This document shows positions 29,716-39,065 of a DNA stretch of 64,000 bases, one piece after another. The stretch is from Pseudoalteromonas shioyasakiensis (GTDB lineage: Bacteria > Pseudomonadota > Gammaproteobacteria > Enterobacterales > Alteromonadaceae), in NCBI GenBank assembly GCA_013391845.1, contig CP058414.1, forward strand, positions 2,404,501-2,468,500, in the 5' to 3' direction. Below the pieces are notes generated by a model. That model ran no database searches, was not told the origin of the DNA, and saw nothing but the letters and a program-made list of their open reading frames with translations. A program made the position numbers and the translations under genes. Positions within the stretch are counted from its first letter, which is position 1. Each line of letters starts with the position of its first letter.

Positions 29716-30063
29716 TTAAACACCCCATAAAACGATTAGACCAATTGCTACGTAAGCAACAGCCATAAGGTTTAATACAAAGCCTAAAACAGCACGTAAT
29801 TTAGCGTTTTTGACATAGTCCGTAAGAACTTGCCAAAGGCCGATACGGGTGTGAACCATGATGCAAACTAGGGTAATTAAGGTAAACCCTTTCATTGCTA
29901 GGTTAGAGAATAGGCCCTGCCAGGCTTCGAAAGTGACTTCTGGCGTACATAAAAAATAACCGATAATAAAAATCGCGTAAGCGCCGATTATTAATGCAGT
30001 TGCACGTAGTGATACGAAATCTTGTACACCATCACGTTTAAGAGTTGCTTGATTTAAAACCAT
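29716..30063 (-). CDS. sdhD: Succinate dehydrogenase membrane anchor subunit D
   Basis: Small inner-membrane protein of 115 residues with three predicted transmembrane helices. It helps bind haem b and ubiquinone in complex II; the haem-ligand histidine is probably the one in CIMVHTRIGLWQVLTDYVK. ATG 30063 (MVLNQATLKRDGVQD) is chosen because AGGAG lies seven bases upstream; a GTG at 30069 is in frame but too close to that site. It overlaps the sdhC 3' end by ten bases. Confidence 0.95.
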   Translation of the reverse strand: MVLNQATLKRDGVQDFVSLRATALIIGAYAIFIIGYFLCTPEVTFEAWQGLFSNLAMKGFTLITLVCIMVHTRIGLWQVLTDYVKNAKLRAVLGFVLNLMAVAYVAIGLIVLWGV

Positions 30064-30431
30064 ATCCACACTCCTGCTAGAATTGCAGCTACAACACCTA
30101 AAGCTAATGCAACTTTAGCGCTGAAGTTACCTGATTCAAGTTCTTCCCAGTGACCCATGTCCATAATGATATGACGGATACCACCGATTAAGTGATACGC
30201 CAATACAGAAATGGTGCCCCATGCTATGAATTTGGCAATGAATCCGCTGAACAGACCCTTGACGAATTCAAAACCTTCTGCAGAAGAAAGAGACTCAGAC
30301 CAAGCCCAAATGACAAACGTTAAAGCAAAAAATAATGCAACACCGGTGACGCGGTGAAAAATTGATGCTTTAGCCGTTGCCGGCATAGATATAGTTGTTA
30401 GATCTAGATTTACAGGTCTTTGCTTTTTCAC
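30054..30431 (-). CDS. sdhC: Succinate dehydrogenase cytochrome b556 subunit
   Basis: Membrane subunit of complex II with three predicted helices, 125 residues. The N-terminal KKQRPVNLDLTTI and the SIFHRVTGV segment are conserved in SdhC, and the haem ligand lies in AYHLIGGIRHIIMD. The start is a GTG (30431), since no in-frame ATG lies close upstream; in E. coli the same KKQRPVNL follows only a few extra residues. It heads the sdhCDAB-sucAB unit. Confidence 0.95.
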   Translation of the reverse strand: MKKQRPVNLDLTTISMPATAKASIFHRVTGVALFFALTFVIWAWSESLSSAEGFEFVKGLFSGFIAKFIAWGTISVLAYHLIGGIRHIIMDMGHWEELESGNFSAKVALALGVVAAILAGVWIWF

Positions 30432-30840
30432 AGTTACTTGCCCATCTTGCCCACTTAGGAGCTCATCTACTTGTTTTTCTAAAACCCATCAAAATGAATT
30501 TCGATGGAACTATCTAAGTAAACCGTGTTGATACACAAAAAGTTCACACTGATGCAAAACTCAAATGTAAAAATAAAGTTTACCTACAGACAATACGGTA
30601 TAAAACCTTGGATAGTATATATAGCCAATGGTCTTTTTACAATTCTTGTTTAGTAAGAGACGTTTGCGAATTAGCCAATAGTATAATATTTAATCCTGGT
30701 AGAATATTTATTATCCATTTGTGCATAATGTTTATAAAAATTGACTTTACACCCCTCTTTCACGTTAAAATGAAAAGAATGTGCTTAAACAGATTCAGAA
30801 CATAACAATCAGAGTTGTTATCTTAATAGGAGATAAATAG
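30432..30840. promoter_or_regulatory. Divergent control region between sdhC and gltA (409 bp)
   Basis: This AT-rich, non-coding stretch must hold the promoters for the sdh-suc operon (minus) and gltA (plus). For gltA, TTGACT (30741-30746) and TTAAAA (30765-30770) with an 18-bp spacer form a candidate promoter about 70 bp before the ATG. Near sdhC an imperfect palindrome (30486-30507, CCATC to GATGG) could fold in the sdhC leader RNA. I see no convincing small gene; a 65-codon open frame here lacks a binding site and protein-like composition. Confidence 0.6.
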
Positions 30841-32127
30841 ATGGCGGATAAGAAAGCCACGGTCCATATTGATGGTCTTGATCCAATCGAACTTCCAATT
30901 TACCAAGGCACTGCTGGCCAAGACGTAATCGACGTACGTACGTTAGGTTCTCACGGCCACTTCACTTACGACCCAGGTTTCATGTCGACCGGTTCTTGTG
31001 AATCTTCAATCACTTACATCGATGGCGGCAAAGGTGTTTTATTACACCGTGGTTACCCAATCGAGCAATTAGCTGATGAATCAAACTACATCGAGCTTTG
31101 CTACTTACTATTAAACGGCGAGTTACCTACTAAAGAACAATACGAAGCGTTTGCTCAAGAAATCACGCACAACACAATGCTTGATACTAAAATTGCAAAC
31201 TTCTTCCAAGGTTTCCGCTTTGACGCTCACCCAATGGCAATGCTTTGTGGTGTTGTAGGTGCTCTTTCTTCTTTCTACCACGAAGATTTAGACATCACAG
31301 ATGCAACACAACGTAAAACAAGCGCAATCAAGCTAGTTGCTAAATTACCAACTATCGCTGCTATGGCTTACAAATACAACGTAGGCCAACCGTTTGTTTA
31401 CCCACGTAACGACTTAAGCTTCGCTGAAAACTTCTTACACATGATGTTCTCAGTACCAGCTGAAGAATACAAAGTAAGCCCTGTTCTTGCTAAAGCAATG
31501 GACAAAATCTTCATGCTTCACGCTGACCATGAGCAAAACGCGTCTACGTCAACTGTTCGTTTAGCAGGTTCTTCAGGTGCTAACCCTTACGCGTGTATCG
31601 CTGCTGGTATCGCATCTTTATGGGGTCCTGCGCACGGTGGTGCTAACGAAGCATGTCTTAACATGTTAGAAGAAATCGGTTCTGTTGACCGTATCGACGA
31701 GTACGTTGCTAAAGCGAAAGACAAGTCTGATCCTTTCCGTCTTATGGGCTTTGGTCACCGTGTATACAAAAACTTCGACCCACGTGCGACTGTAATGCGT
31801 CAAACGTGTCACGAAGTACTTGCTGAGCTAAACATTCAAGATCCACTTCTTGATATCGCTATGAAGCTTGAGCAAATCGCACTTGAAGACCCATACTTCG
31901 TTGAGAAGAAATTATACCCTAACGTAGATTTCTACTCAGGTATCATCTTAAAAGCAATCGGTATTCCAACAAGCATGTTCACTGTAATCTTTGCAATGTC
32001 ACGTACTGTTGGTTGGATCTCTCACTGGGATGAGATGCTTTCTCAACCTGGTCACAAGATCAGCCGTCCTCGTCAGTTATATACTGGTGAAACTTCACGC
32101 GATTACGTACCAACAGACAAGCGTTAA
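30841..32127 (+). CDS. gltA: Citrate synthase (type II, hexameric)
   Basis: Condenses acetyl-CoA and oxaloacetate to start the TCA cycle. The 428 residues match E. coli GltA (427). Catalytic and binding segments are [20 protein letters not shown], the His in [10 protein letters not shown] and the Asp in [14 protein letters not shown]. The N-terminal beta domain of the Gram-negative NADH-regulated type is present. AGGAGA lies about eight bases before the ATG. The codon choice is narrow, suggesting high expression. It is transcribed away from sdhCDAB and ends at a strong terminator. Confidence 0.98.
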   Translation: MADKKATVHIDGLDPIELPIYQGTAGQDVIDVRTLGSHGHFTYDPGFMSTGSCESSITYIDGGKGVLLHRGYPIEQLADESNYIELCYLLLNGELPTKEQYEAFAQEITHNTMLDTKIANFFQGFRFDAHPMAMLCGVVGALSSFYHEDLDITDATQRKTSAIKLVAKLPTIAAMAYKYNVGQPFVYPRNDLSFAENFLHMMFSVPAEEYKVSPVLAKAMDKIFMLHADHEQNASTSTVRLAGSSGANPYACIAAGIASLWGPAHGGANEACLNMLEEIGSVDRIDEYVAKAKDKSDPFRLMGFGHRVYKNFDPRATVMRQTCHEVLAELNIQDPLLDIAMKLEQIALEDPYFVEKKLYPNVDFYSGIILKAIGIPTSMFTVIFAMSRTVGWISHWDEMLSQPGHKISRPRQLYTGETSRDYVPTDKR

Positions 32128-32142
32128 TACGAATTTGCGTTT

Positions 32143-32169
32143 AAAAAAGGCCGCTTTGCGGCCTTTTTT
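32143..32169 (+). terminator. Rho-independent terminator of gltA
   Basis: A 12-bp stem, AAAAAAGGCCGC (32143-32154) paired with 32158-32169 across a TTT loop, ends in six T residues. It starts 16 bases after the gltA stop. Confidence 0.93.
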
Positions 32170-32238
32170 GTTGCCCTGCACTTGTCTATTTGTACAAAGT
32201 AATTAAAATCGTCGCATTCTTGTAGCTTAAGGCCTTTC

Positions 32239-33453
32239 ATGTTCGATATCACAAAAATACGTGCTGACTTTCCAATACTGAATGAAACAGTCAATGAGCA
32301 GCCTTTGGTGTATTTAGACTCAGCGGCTACCTCACAAAAGCCACAGGCAGTTATTAATGCACTTAGCCGTTTTTATAGCCACGAGAACGCCAATGTGCAC
32401 CGCGGCCGCCATACTCTCAGTGAAAACGCGACACGCCAATATGAGCATACAAGAACGCTACTTGCAGATTATTTTTCAATAAAAAATAATGAGATAGTGT
32501 GGACCAAAGGGGCAACCGAATCGATTAATTTAATCGCAAATGGTCTGGCTTCGAGGCTTAATCCTGGCGATAAAATTGCCCTATCTGCTATTGAACATCA
32601 CGCCAATATAGTCCCTTGGCAACAACTAGCACAGCGTACCGGCGCAGAGCTTATTATTATGCCTATTGAAGATGATTTGGTCATTGATAGTGCTCATTGC
32701 AGTGACTTTATAAAACTGCATCAGCCAAAAATTGTCGCTGTTACCCATGCATCAAATACATTAGGAAATATTACTGATTTAGGACCTATCCTTGCAGCAT
32801 GTAAAGCCTCAAATGCGATTTCTGTAGTTGATGGTGCACAGGCTGCTATGCATTTACGTCCTAACTTACAAGAAATTTCCTGTGATTTTTATGTATTTTC
32901 TGCCCATAAAATGCTCGGACCAACAGGATTAGGTGGTCTATATGGACGTTTTGAGCTACTAAATTCGCTTGACGTTTACCAGACCGGTGGTGAAATGATT
33001 GAAGCAGTGAGCCTTACTCATAGCACTTTTCGAGAGGCGCCAGGTAAATTTGAAGCCGGCACTCCAAATATTGCTGGTGTAATCGCCTTTGCTGAAGCCA
33101 TTAATTATTTAACATCTTTAGATTTTCAGCAGATGCGTCAACATGAGCATACAGTTTTCGATTATGCAATAAATAAATTGGCTGCTATTGATGGTATTAA
33201 AATCTATTCAAACCAAAGAGATAACATTGGTAACATCAGCTTTAATTATCGCGATGAACATCCTTTTGATTTAGCCACCCTACTTGATGGGTTTGGCGTT
33301 GCAGTTCGCAGTGGTCACCATTGTACACAACCTATAATGAGCCATTTAGGTATTCCTGGTACAGTACGAGCCAGTTTTGCGTTATATAACAATAAAGATG
33401 ACGTAGATGCATTTATCAGTGCCGTTAAAAGTAGTATCGAAATATTAGATTAA
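32239..33453 (+). CDS. csdA: Cysteine desulfurase CsdA
   Basis: A PLP enzyme that takes sulfur from cysteine as a persulfide and passes it to CsdE. The 404-residue protein is a class V aminotransferase-fold group II desulfurase (SufS/CsdA type). Lys224 in SAHKMLGPTG binds PLP and Cys362 in RSGHHCTQP carries the persulfide. Pairing with a SufE-like gene and with tcdA nearby, and the absence of sufBCD here, favour CsdA over SufS. AAGG precedes the ATG. It ends 13 bases before csdE. Confidence 0.93.
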   Translation: MFDITKIRADFPILNETVNEQPLVYLDSAATSQKPQAVINALSRFYSHENANVHRGRHTLSENATRQYEHTRTLLADYFSIKNNEIVWTKGATESINLIANGLASRLNPGDKIALSAIEHHANIVPWQQLAQRTGAELIIMPIEDDLVIDSAHCSDFIKLHQPKIVAVTHASNTLGNITDLGPILAACKASNAISVVDGAQAAMHLRPNLQEISCDFYVFSAHKMLGPTGLGGLYGRFELLNSLDVYQTGGEMIEAVSLTHSTFREAPGKFEAGTPNIAGVIAFAEAINYLTSLDFQQMRQHEHTVFDYAINKLAAIDGIKIYSNQRDNIGNISFNYRDEHPFDLATLLDGFGVAVRSGHHCTQPIMSHLGIPGTVRASFALYNNKDDVDAFISAVKSSIEILD

Positions 33454-33466
33454 TTGTGGATAAAAT

Positions 33467-33880
33467 ATGAATTCAACGTTTGAAGCCATTAGTAAAGATA
33501 TTGAAACGGCTGCAGGCTGGCAGCAAAAATATCGCCAAATAATGCTGTTAGGTAAGCAATTACCTATTATGCCTGAGGTACTAAAAGTTGATGACGCGCT
33601 CGTTAAGGGGTGTGAAAGTAAAGTTTGGCTATATATTGACTTTGATCACTCAGAAAACAGCCTCGTTTTAGCTGGTGACTCTGATACTCGTATCGTAAAG
33701 GGGTTATTGGCTTTGATTTTAGCCTTATACAATGGTCTAACACCGGAGCAAGCAGCACAAATTAATGCATATGATGAGTTTGAACGACTCGGTCTAATTA
33801 GCCATTTAAGCCCTTCTCGGGGTAATGGCATCAAAGCCATGGTTGATAGAATTCAAACCATGGCCGACCAAAAACGATAA
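33467..33880 (+). CDS. csdE: Sulfur acceptor CsdE (SufE family)
   Basis: A 137-residue SufE-fold protein that accepts sulfur from CsdA. The acceptor cysteine is Cys49 in VKGCESKVW, a conserved SufE motif, and the helical C-terminal half contains KGLLALILALYNG. In E. coli, CsdA-CsdE is needed with TcdA for the cyclic t6A modification of tRNA. Here tcdA lies just downstream in the opposite direction, with stops three bases apart and no terminator between. Confidence 0.92.
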   Translation: MNSTFEAISKDIETAAGWQQKYRQIMLLGKQLPIMPEVLKVDDALVKGCESKVWLYIDFDHSENSLVLAGDSDTRIVKGLLALILALYNGLTPEQAAQINAYDEFERLGLISHLSPSRGNGIKAMVDRIQTMADQKR

Positions 33881-33883
33881 GTC

Positions 33884-34678
33884 TTATACATGACGCTGTT
33901 TTTTATCAAGGTACTTTCTAATTGCTTTGGCTGCAACAAAAAAGCCAAAGCTTCCAGTTACCATCGTGGCTGAGCCAAAACCATTGTTACAATCCATATT
34001 CATTGAGCCATCTGCACCTTGTTTTGCTTGGCATACCTCACCTTCAGAGGTTGGATATACAAGCTGCTCTGTTGAATAAACACAATCAACGTTAAATTTA
34101 CGCTTTGGATTGCTACTAAAGTTGTACTGTTTTCGAAGAATATAACGTACTTTTGCTAGCAAAGGGTCATGAGTAGTTTTAGCTACATCACCAAAGCTGA
34201 TTTGACTTGGATCAGTTTGCCCACCTGCACCACCGGTAGTAATAACGGGTAACTTTATACGTTTACAATGAGCAATTAGCGCCGCTTTTTCTTTAACAGC
34301 ATCAATACAGTCAATTACATAATCAAAACCTTGAATATGTTCACGAATGTTATCTAGCGTAATGAAGTCATCAATAACGTTAATTTTGATATCAGGGTTT
34401 ATCAGCTCACAACGTGTTTTCATGGCTTCAACTTTTGCCTCACCTACCGTACCAGTTAAAGCATGAATTTGACGATTCACATTCGTAGCACATATATCAT
34501 CAAGGTCAATGAGAGTTAGTTGCCCTACACCCGTTCGAGCCAACGCTTCAGCGGCCCAACTACCTACGCCCCCAATACCTATGACACAAAAATGTGCTTG
34601 TTGTATCCAATCAAATTGCTGATGACCATATAAACGTTTAATGCCACCAAAACGGATGTCTTGTGTTGTTTCTTTCAT
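33884..34678 (-). CDS. tcdA: tRNA threonylcarbamoyladenosine dehydratase
   Basis: E1-like ATP-dependent enzyme that cyclises t6A37 to ct6A in ANN-decoding tRNAs. The 264-residue protein has the dinucleotide-binding GIGGVGSWAAEALARTG at residues 34-50, the LIDLDDI strand and the YVIDCIDAVKEKA segment, and a C-terminal hydrophobic tail (TMVTGSFGFFVAAKAI) typical of CsdL/TcdA, which may associate with the membrane. The ATG abuts the stop of the pseudouridine synthase gene upstream with no gap, so it is the last gene of that operon. Confidence 0.94.
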   Translation of the reverse strand: MKETTQDIRFGGIKRLYGHQQFDWIQQAHFCVIGIGGVGSWAAEALARTGVGQLTLIDLDDICATNVNRQIHALTGTVGEAKVEAMKTRCELINPDIKINVIDDFITLDNIREHIQGFDYVIDCIDAVKEKAALIAHCKRIKLPVITTGGAGGQTDPSQISFGDVAKTTHDPLLAKVRYILRKQYNFSSNPKRKFNVDCVYSTEQLVYPTSEGEVCQAKQGADGSMNMDCNNGFGSATMVTGSFGFFVAAKAIRKYLDKKQRHV

Positions 34679-35353
34679 TTACCAATCCAACGTCCAAGGA
34701 GCTGTCCACTCTTTGAATTCGTCTGAGTTAAAAACTTCATTGAGATGAGCGCCTAAAGTGTAATCGCAGCGATATTCTTTAAGTTGCTCTTTATAACTAA
34801 ACTGTAGTGCATAGGCATGCAAATTTGTTCGTTCATCCTTGCTTCCTGCGTAGAGTGTATCGCCGAGTATAGGTGCACCTAAACTTTTCATCGCCACCCT
34901 TAGTTGATGAGTCTTGCCAGAAAATGGTTTTAACAAATAAGCACGTAATCCTGCTCGAATACTTTTTGAGTAAAATCTTGTTATAGCAGGGTTAGTTTGA
35001 CTCTTTAATAACTTAAATGCCCCTCGACGACTTTTCTGCATGTCACCTTTTATCCAGCCTTGTTTTTTCTTTGGTTTAGCATCACTGAGTGCTAGATAAA
35101 ACTTGTTAACTTTATGAGCACTAAACAGCGCGGTGAATTCAGCTGCTGCTTCTTTGCTACGGGCTAAAATAATCAAACCTGAAGTAACTTTATCGAGTCT
35201 ATGAACTGGATATAGCTTTTCATTTACCAGTTGCTCAGCAAGTACAACAAAACCAGCACATTCTTCACTGTGAAAGCTAACACCTGCAGGTTTATAAAAG
35301 ACATGGAAATCATCTTCACTTGCATGAAGATGAACGCTGTTTACATCATGCAT
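34679..35353 (-). CDS. RluA-family pseudouridine synthase
   Basis: A compact 224-residue RluA-family enzyme that isomerises uridine to pseudouridine in RNA. The catalytic aspartate is Asp54 in HRLDKVTSGL. Other family segments are YKPAGVSFH at 20-28, KPFSGKTHQLRVAMKSLGAPILGD and LHAYAL. It has no S4 domain. The target RNA cannot be told from the sequence. It corresponds to the short Rlu subgroup found in Vibrio and Shewanella near kdsB or tcdA (from memory). It lies three bases after kdsB and directly abuts tcdA. Confidence 0.88.
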   Translation of the reverse strand: MHDVNSVHLHASEDDFHVFYKPAGVSFHSEECAGFVVLAEQLVNEKLYPVHRLDKVTSGLIILARSKEAAAEFTALFSAHKVNKFYLALSDAKPKKKQGWIKGDMQKSRRGAFKLLKSQTNPAITRFYSKSIRAGLRAYLLKPFSGKTHQLRVAMKSLGAPILGDTLYAGSKDERTNLHAYALQFSYKEQLKEYRCDYTLGAHLNEVFNSDEFKEWTAPWTLDW

Positions 35354-35356
35354 TAT

Positions 35357-36112
35357 TTAATTGCCAAGCACAGCTATGACGCGAGCCAAATCTTCAGGGG
35401 TATCAACGCCTGCTTGTGGAGCGCATTTTGCCTTAGCGATTTTAATCTTGTGACCATGGTAAAGTACACGTAACTGTTCTAAAGACTCTAGTAGCTCTAA
35501 ACGCGTTTGCGGCAACTCAATATAATCTTTGATGAAGCCTGCGCGATAGGCATAAAGACCAATGTGACGAGCAAAATCAGTTAAATTTAATTGAGAGTGA
35601 TCATTTTTCATCATCGCATCACGGTGATAGGGAATTGGCGATCGAGAAAAATACAGCGCGTTGTTATCCACATCGCTAATGACTTTTACACAATTAGGAT
35701 TAAAAATATCTTCAATCTCATCGATACTTGTACTTAATGTAGCCATAGGTGCATCCGAATCAGCAAGAAGCTTAGCAACTTGAGATACGTTTTCACTTGC
35801 TAATAAAGGCTCATCACCTTGTACGTTCACTACAATGGTGTCACTCTCTAGCTCTAATTGCTCAACGACCTCAGCTAAACGCTCAGTGCCCGATTGGTGA
35901 TCTTCACGTGTCATCAGTACATTACTGGTAAACTCTTTAACTGCATCAAACACTATTTGATGGTCAGTCGCGATATAGACTTTTGATGCACCAGAAGCAA
36001 CCGCTTTTTCATAAACGTGTTGGATCATAGGCTTGCCACATATATCAGCAAGTGGTTTACCAGGTAAACGCGTCGATGCGTAGCGTGCTGGAATGACGAC
36101 TACGAATTCCAC
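35357..36112 (-). CDS. kdsB: CMP-KDO synthetase (3-deoxy-manno-octulosonate cytidylyltransferase)
   Basis: Activates KDO with CTP for addition to lipid A. The 251-residue nucleotidyltransferase starts [17 protein letters not shown] with the CTP-binding [12 protein letters not shown] loop, then has NVQGDEPL with the metal-binding aspartate and [11 protein letters not shown]. It overlaps the upstream ycaR-like gene by 13 bases. It belongs to the msbA-lpxK-ycaR-kdsB cluster seen in E. coli. Confidence 0.97.
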   Translation of the reverse strand: MEFVVVIPARYASTRLPGKPLADICGKPMIQHVYEKAVASGASKVYIATDHQIVFDAVKEFTSNVLMTREDHQSGTERLAEVVEQLELESDTIVVNVQGDEPLLASENVSQVAKLLADSDAPMATLSTSIDEIEDIFNPNCVKVISDVDNNALYFSRSPIPYHRDAMMKNDHSQLNLTDFARHIGLYAYRAGFIKDYIELPQTRLELLESLEQLRVLYHGHKIKIAKAKCAPQAGVDTPEDLARVIAVLGN

Positions 36113-36297
36113 TTATCAACCTCTTCTTGGCTTAATTCACGAGCTTCATTTTCTAGTAGCACCGGAATATCATCTTTGATTGGATACGCAAGTTTCGCAG
36201 CAGTGCTAATAAGCTCTTGATTCTCTTTATCAAGACGTAATTTACCTTTGCACACTGGGCAAGCGATAATTTCAAGTAATTTTGTATCAAAGGCCAT
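36100..36297 (-). CDS. ycaR: Trm112 family zinc-ribbon-like protein (YcaR)
   Basis: A 65-residue Trm112-family protein recognised by [14 protein letters not shown] and the [18 protein letters not shown] segment. It retains only one CxxC pair, so it is not a full four-cysteine zinc site. YcaR always sits between lpxK and kdsB in enterics; in other organisms Trm112 proteins activate methyltransferases, but the bacterial role is unknown. It overlaps lpxK by 11 bases and kdsB by 13, so translation is coupled throughout. Confidence 0.92.
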   Translation of the reverse strand: MAFDTKLLEIIACPVCKGKLRLDKENQELISTAAKLAYPIKDDIPVLLENEARELSQEEVDKWNS

Positions 36298-37264
36298 TGA
36301 GGATCCCTTTTTGTTTTAATAATAAATTAAGTTTTTCGATAACTGCAGGTGTCGGTTTTGCATCAACAGGTAAATAATACCAATTAGGCTTTGCAAAACT
36401 AAAGCATTTAACTGCATCTTTTTCTGTCATAAACACGGCGTCATCTGCAAAATCGCTAAAGTCACTTGCTTGATAAGCATAATGATCACGAAAATGATGG
36501 GTAGATAACAAGCTAATACCCTGCTGCTTTAAACTCATTTCAAAGCGTTTTGGGTTACCAATAGCACTTACGGCATGGCCTTTATCTTGTACTGAACCGA
36601 TCGGTTCTGCATTGCTAACGGCTCTAAACGGACTACACGTTAAATCATAACGACTCTGTGCGTCGCCACCATTTTCAATTACTAGATCAACCGATTTTAA
36701 ACGCGCCTTTGTTTCGCGAAGCGGACCTGCTGGCATGAGCAGTCCGTTACCAAATTGACGTTCACTATCAACAATACAACACTCAATGTCACGCGCCATT
36801 TTATAATGCTGCATTCCGTCATCAGAAATGATGACATCGATATCATGTTGTTCTAATTTTTTAATGCTAGCTTGTCGATCCGGTCCTACCATAACAACAC
36901 AGCCTAAGCGTCGTTTAATAAGCACAGGTTCGTCACCTGCTTGTGTTGTAGTTGTTTCATCAGTCACTAACAACGGATACGAATCAGACTGACCACCATA
37001 GCCACGGCTGATCACTGCCACTTTTAAACCTTGCTGTTGTAAGTATTCAGCAAGCCAAATAACAAATGGCGTTTTGCCATTGCCACCGACACTAATGTTG
37101 CCGACGACTATTATAGGAACACGCGCTTTAAAAGCCTTAAGTATATTAAGCTTATAAAGCAAGGCACGAAGTGTAGAGATAAGCCAAAAAAGCGCACTCA
37201 AAGGTAACAACAAAACACTGAGTAAACCTGGCTTTTTATACCAGCTTTTTTCAATTACACTCAC
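36287..37264 (-). CDS. lpxK: Tetraacyldisaccharide 4'-kinase
   Basis: Inner-membrane kinase that adds the 4'-phosphate to the lipid A disaccharide. The 325-residue protein has an N-terminal membrane-anchoring helix (about residues 13-35), the P-loop [13 protein letters not shown] at 55-67, the SRGYGG segment and the ISDDGMQHY block. The start is a GTG at 37264 that overlaps the msbA stop (TAGTG), showing coupling to msbA. Confidence 0.97.
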   Translation of the reverse strand: MSVIEKSWYKKPGLLSVLLLPLSALFWLISTLRALLYKLNILKAFKARVPIIVVGNISVGGNGKTPFVIWLAEYLQQQGLKVAVISRGYGGQSDSYPLLVTDETTTTQAGDEPVLIKRRLGCVVMVGPDRQASIKKLEQHDIDVIISDDGMQHYKMARDIECCIVDSERQFGNGLLMPAGPLRETKARLKSVDLVIENGGDAQSRYDLTCSPFRAVSNAEPIGSVQDKGHAVSAIGNPKRFEMSLKQQGISLLSTHHFRDHYAYQASDFSDFADDAVFMTEKDAVKCFSFAKPNWYYLPVDAKPTPAVIEKLNLLLKQKGILNGL

Positions 37265-39006
37265 TACTGCTCACCAAACTGCATTTTACATAAAGCGGAA
37301 TAGGTGCCGTCTTTTTCAAGCAGCTCGCTATGCGTGCCCTTTTCGATAACCTGACCATGGTCGATTACATAAATACAATCACTGTTTTCTATTGTTGATA
37401 AACGGTGTGCTATCACAATCGAGGTTTTTTCTTTCATTAAGCTATCAAGTGCTTGCTGGATCAGTTTTTCAGACTCTGTATCGAGAGCAGATGTCGCCTC
37501 ATCAAGAATTAAAATAGGAGCATCTTTTAAAATTGCACGCGCGATTGCAATTCGCTGACGTTGACCGCCTGATAACATTACGCCGTTTTCACCTACCATG
37601 GTATTTAAACCATCAGGTAAATCTTTAACGAACTCCCAGACATGGGCTTGCTTAGCAACTGCCATTAACTCATCGTTTGTTAATTCGCGCTCGAGTCCAT
37701 AACAAATATTATTCGTAATAGTGTCGTTAAATAAAACCACTTGCTGTGAAACCAGTGCAAATTGCTTACGTAGGTCTGTCAGTTTGTAATCAGCGATGTT
37801 GACACCATCAAGCAAAATTTCACTGTCACCTTCAAGCTCATAATAACGTGGTAATAAATTCGAAATGGTCGATTTACCTGAGCCTGAACGACCCACTAAA
37901 GCAATACTTTCGCCAGCATTAATCGAAAGTGATAAATTCTTTAATACAGGCTCATCTTTAGTTGGGTATTTAAAGGTCACATTGTTTACTTCAATTTTAC
38001 CAGTTACTTTATCAACGCTGTAACTGCCAGTGTCTTTTTCTACTTCTTCATCAAGTACTAAAAAGATACTTTGCGCTGCTGAAATACCACGTTGTAAGTC
38101 ACTATTTACGTTTGATAGTTGCTTAAGTGGACGTAACAACATCATCATTGATGAAATAAGTAATACGAAGTCGCCAGAACTGATGGTATCAATCATTGAC
38201 GGCATAGACACGACCCATAGAATAACCGCCATCGCGCTTGCAGCTAATATTTGGATTACGGAGACACTTAATGCTTTGGTCGCGTCCATTTTAATGCGCT
38301 GCTGACGGTTATGATTGTTGATTGCAGAAAACTGTGAGATTTCTTGCTGCTGACCACCAAAACCATGAATAACTTTATGACCAGATAGCATTTGTTCTGA
38401 GCTGCGAGTGACTTGACCCATTGCAGACTGGATTTTTTTCGAAATCATACGAAATCGTTTTGATACAAATGCGACAATAACAGCCACCAGCGGAATAATG
38501 ACTAAAAATATCAGTGAAAGCTTCCAACTGGTATAAAACATATTGAAAAGTAAAAAGACAACAAACGCCCCTTCTCTAACAACAATTAATAAGGCTTTAG
38601 TAATGGCTTGTTGAACTTGCTCGGTATCAAAGGTGATTTTAGATATTAAATCACCGTTCGAATTTTTATCATGAAAAGAAACTGGCAGATGTAAAATATG
38701 TTCAAATAATTGCTGGCGCAGGGTTCTCACAACTTGAGAGCCCACATAGCTTAAACAGTAAGACGACATGTAGTTAAACATGCCTCGACCTAATACCAAT
38801 GCAATTACAACAAAGGGAGCGTAAGTTAAAACATCCGTGTTACGGTCATTTAAACCATCATCAATGAACGGTTTCATTAAATTGATAAACAATGCATCCA
38901 TGGCAGAATAACCAATCATGCCCACAATGGCGAAAAACGCGATTAACTTATAATCACCCACATAACTGATTAATCGCTTGTAGATTTGGGATGTAGTTTG
39001 ATCCAT
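37264..39006 (-). CDS. msbA: Lipid A export ATP-binding/permease protein MsbA
   Basis: Homodimeric ABC exporter that flips lipid A-core across the inner membrane. Of 580 residues, the N-terminal six-helix transmembrane domain spans about residues 20-300. The nucleotide-binding domain has Walker A GRSGSGKST at 372-380, signature LSGGQRQRIAIARA, Walker B ILILDEATSALD and the H-loop IAHRLSTI. It leads a tightly packed run with lpxK, ycaR, kdsB, rlu and tcdA. comEC lies just upstream, 60 bp away, on the same strand. Confidence 0.97.
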   Translation of the reverse strand: MDQTTSQIYKRLISYVGDYKLIAFFAIVGMIGYSAMDALFINLMKPFIDDGLNDRNTDVLTYAPFVVIALVLGRGMFNYMSSYCLSYVGSQVVRTLRQQLFEHILHLPVSFHDKNSNGDLISKITFDTEQVQQAITKALLIVVREGAFVVFLLFNMFYTSWKLSLIFLVIIPLVAVIVAFVSKRFRMISKKIQSAMGQVTRSSEQMLSGHKVIHGFGGQQQEISQFSAINNHNRQQRIKMDATKALSVSVIQILAASAMAVILWVVSMPSMIDTISSGDFVLLISSMMMLLRPLKQLSNVNSDLQRGISAAQSIFLVLDEEVEKDTGSYSVDKVTGKIEVNNVTFKYPTKDEPVLKNLSLSINAGESIALVGRSGSGKSTISNLLPRYYELEGDSEILLDGVNIADYKLTDLRKQFALVSQQVVLFNDTITNNICYGLERELTNDELMAVAKQAHVWEFVKDLPDGLNTMVGENGVMLSGGQRQRIAIARAILKDAPILILDEATSALDTESEKLIQQALDSLMKEKTSIVIAHRLSTIENSDCIYVIDHGQVIEKGTHSELLEKDGTYSALCKMQFGEQ

Positions 39007-39065
39007 AACACTCTCTTATTCATAGACTTTGACTATTGTAGCCTTAAGGGGGTAAAAACAAAACG

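Noticed and set aside
30525..30536. A CRP-like palindrome GTGTTGATACAC in the sdhC-gltA gap
   Set aside because: It lacks the TGTGA-N6-TCACA half-site spacing, so it is not a credible CRP site.
30608..30805. A 65-codon open frame between sdhC and gltA
   Set aside because: It has no ribosome binding site and a composition unlike a protein, and it overlaps the candidate gltA promoter.
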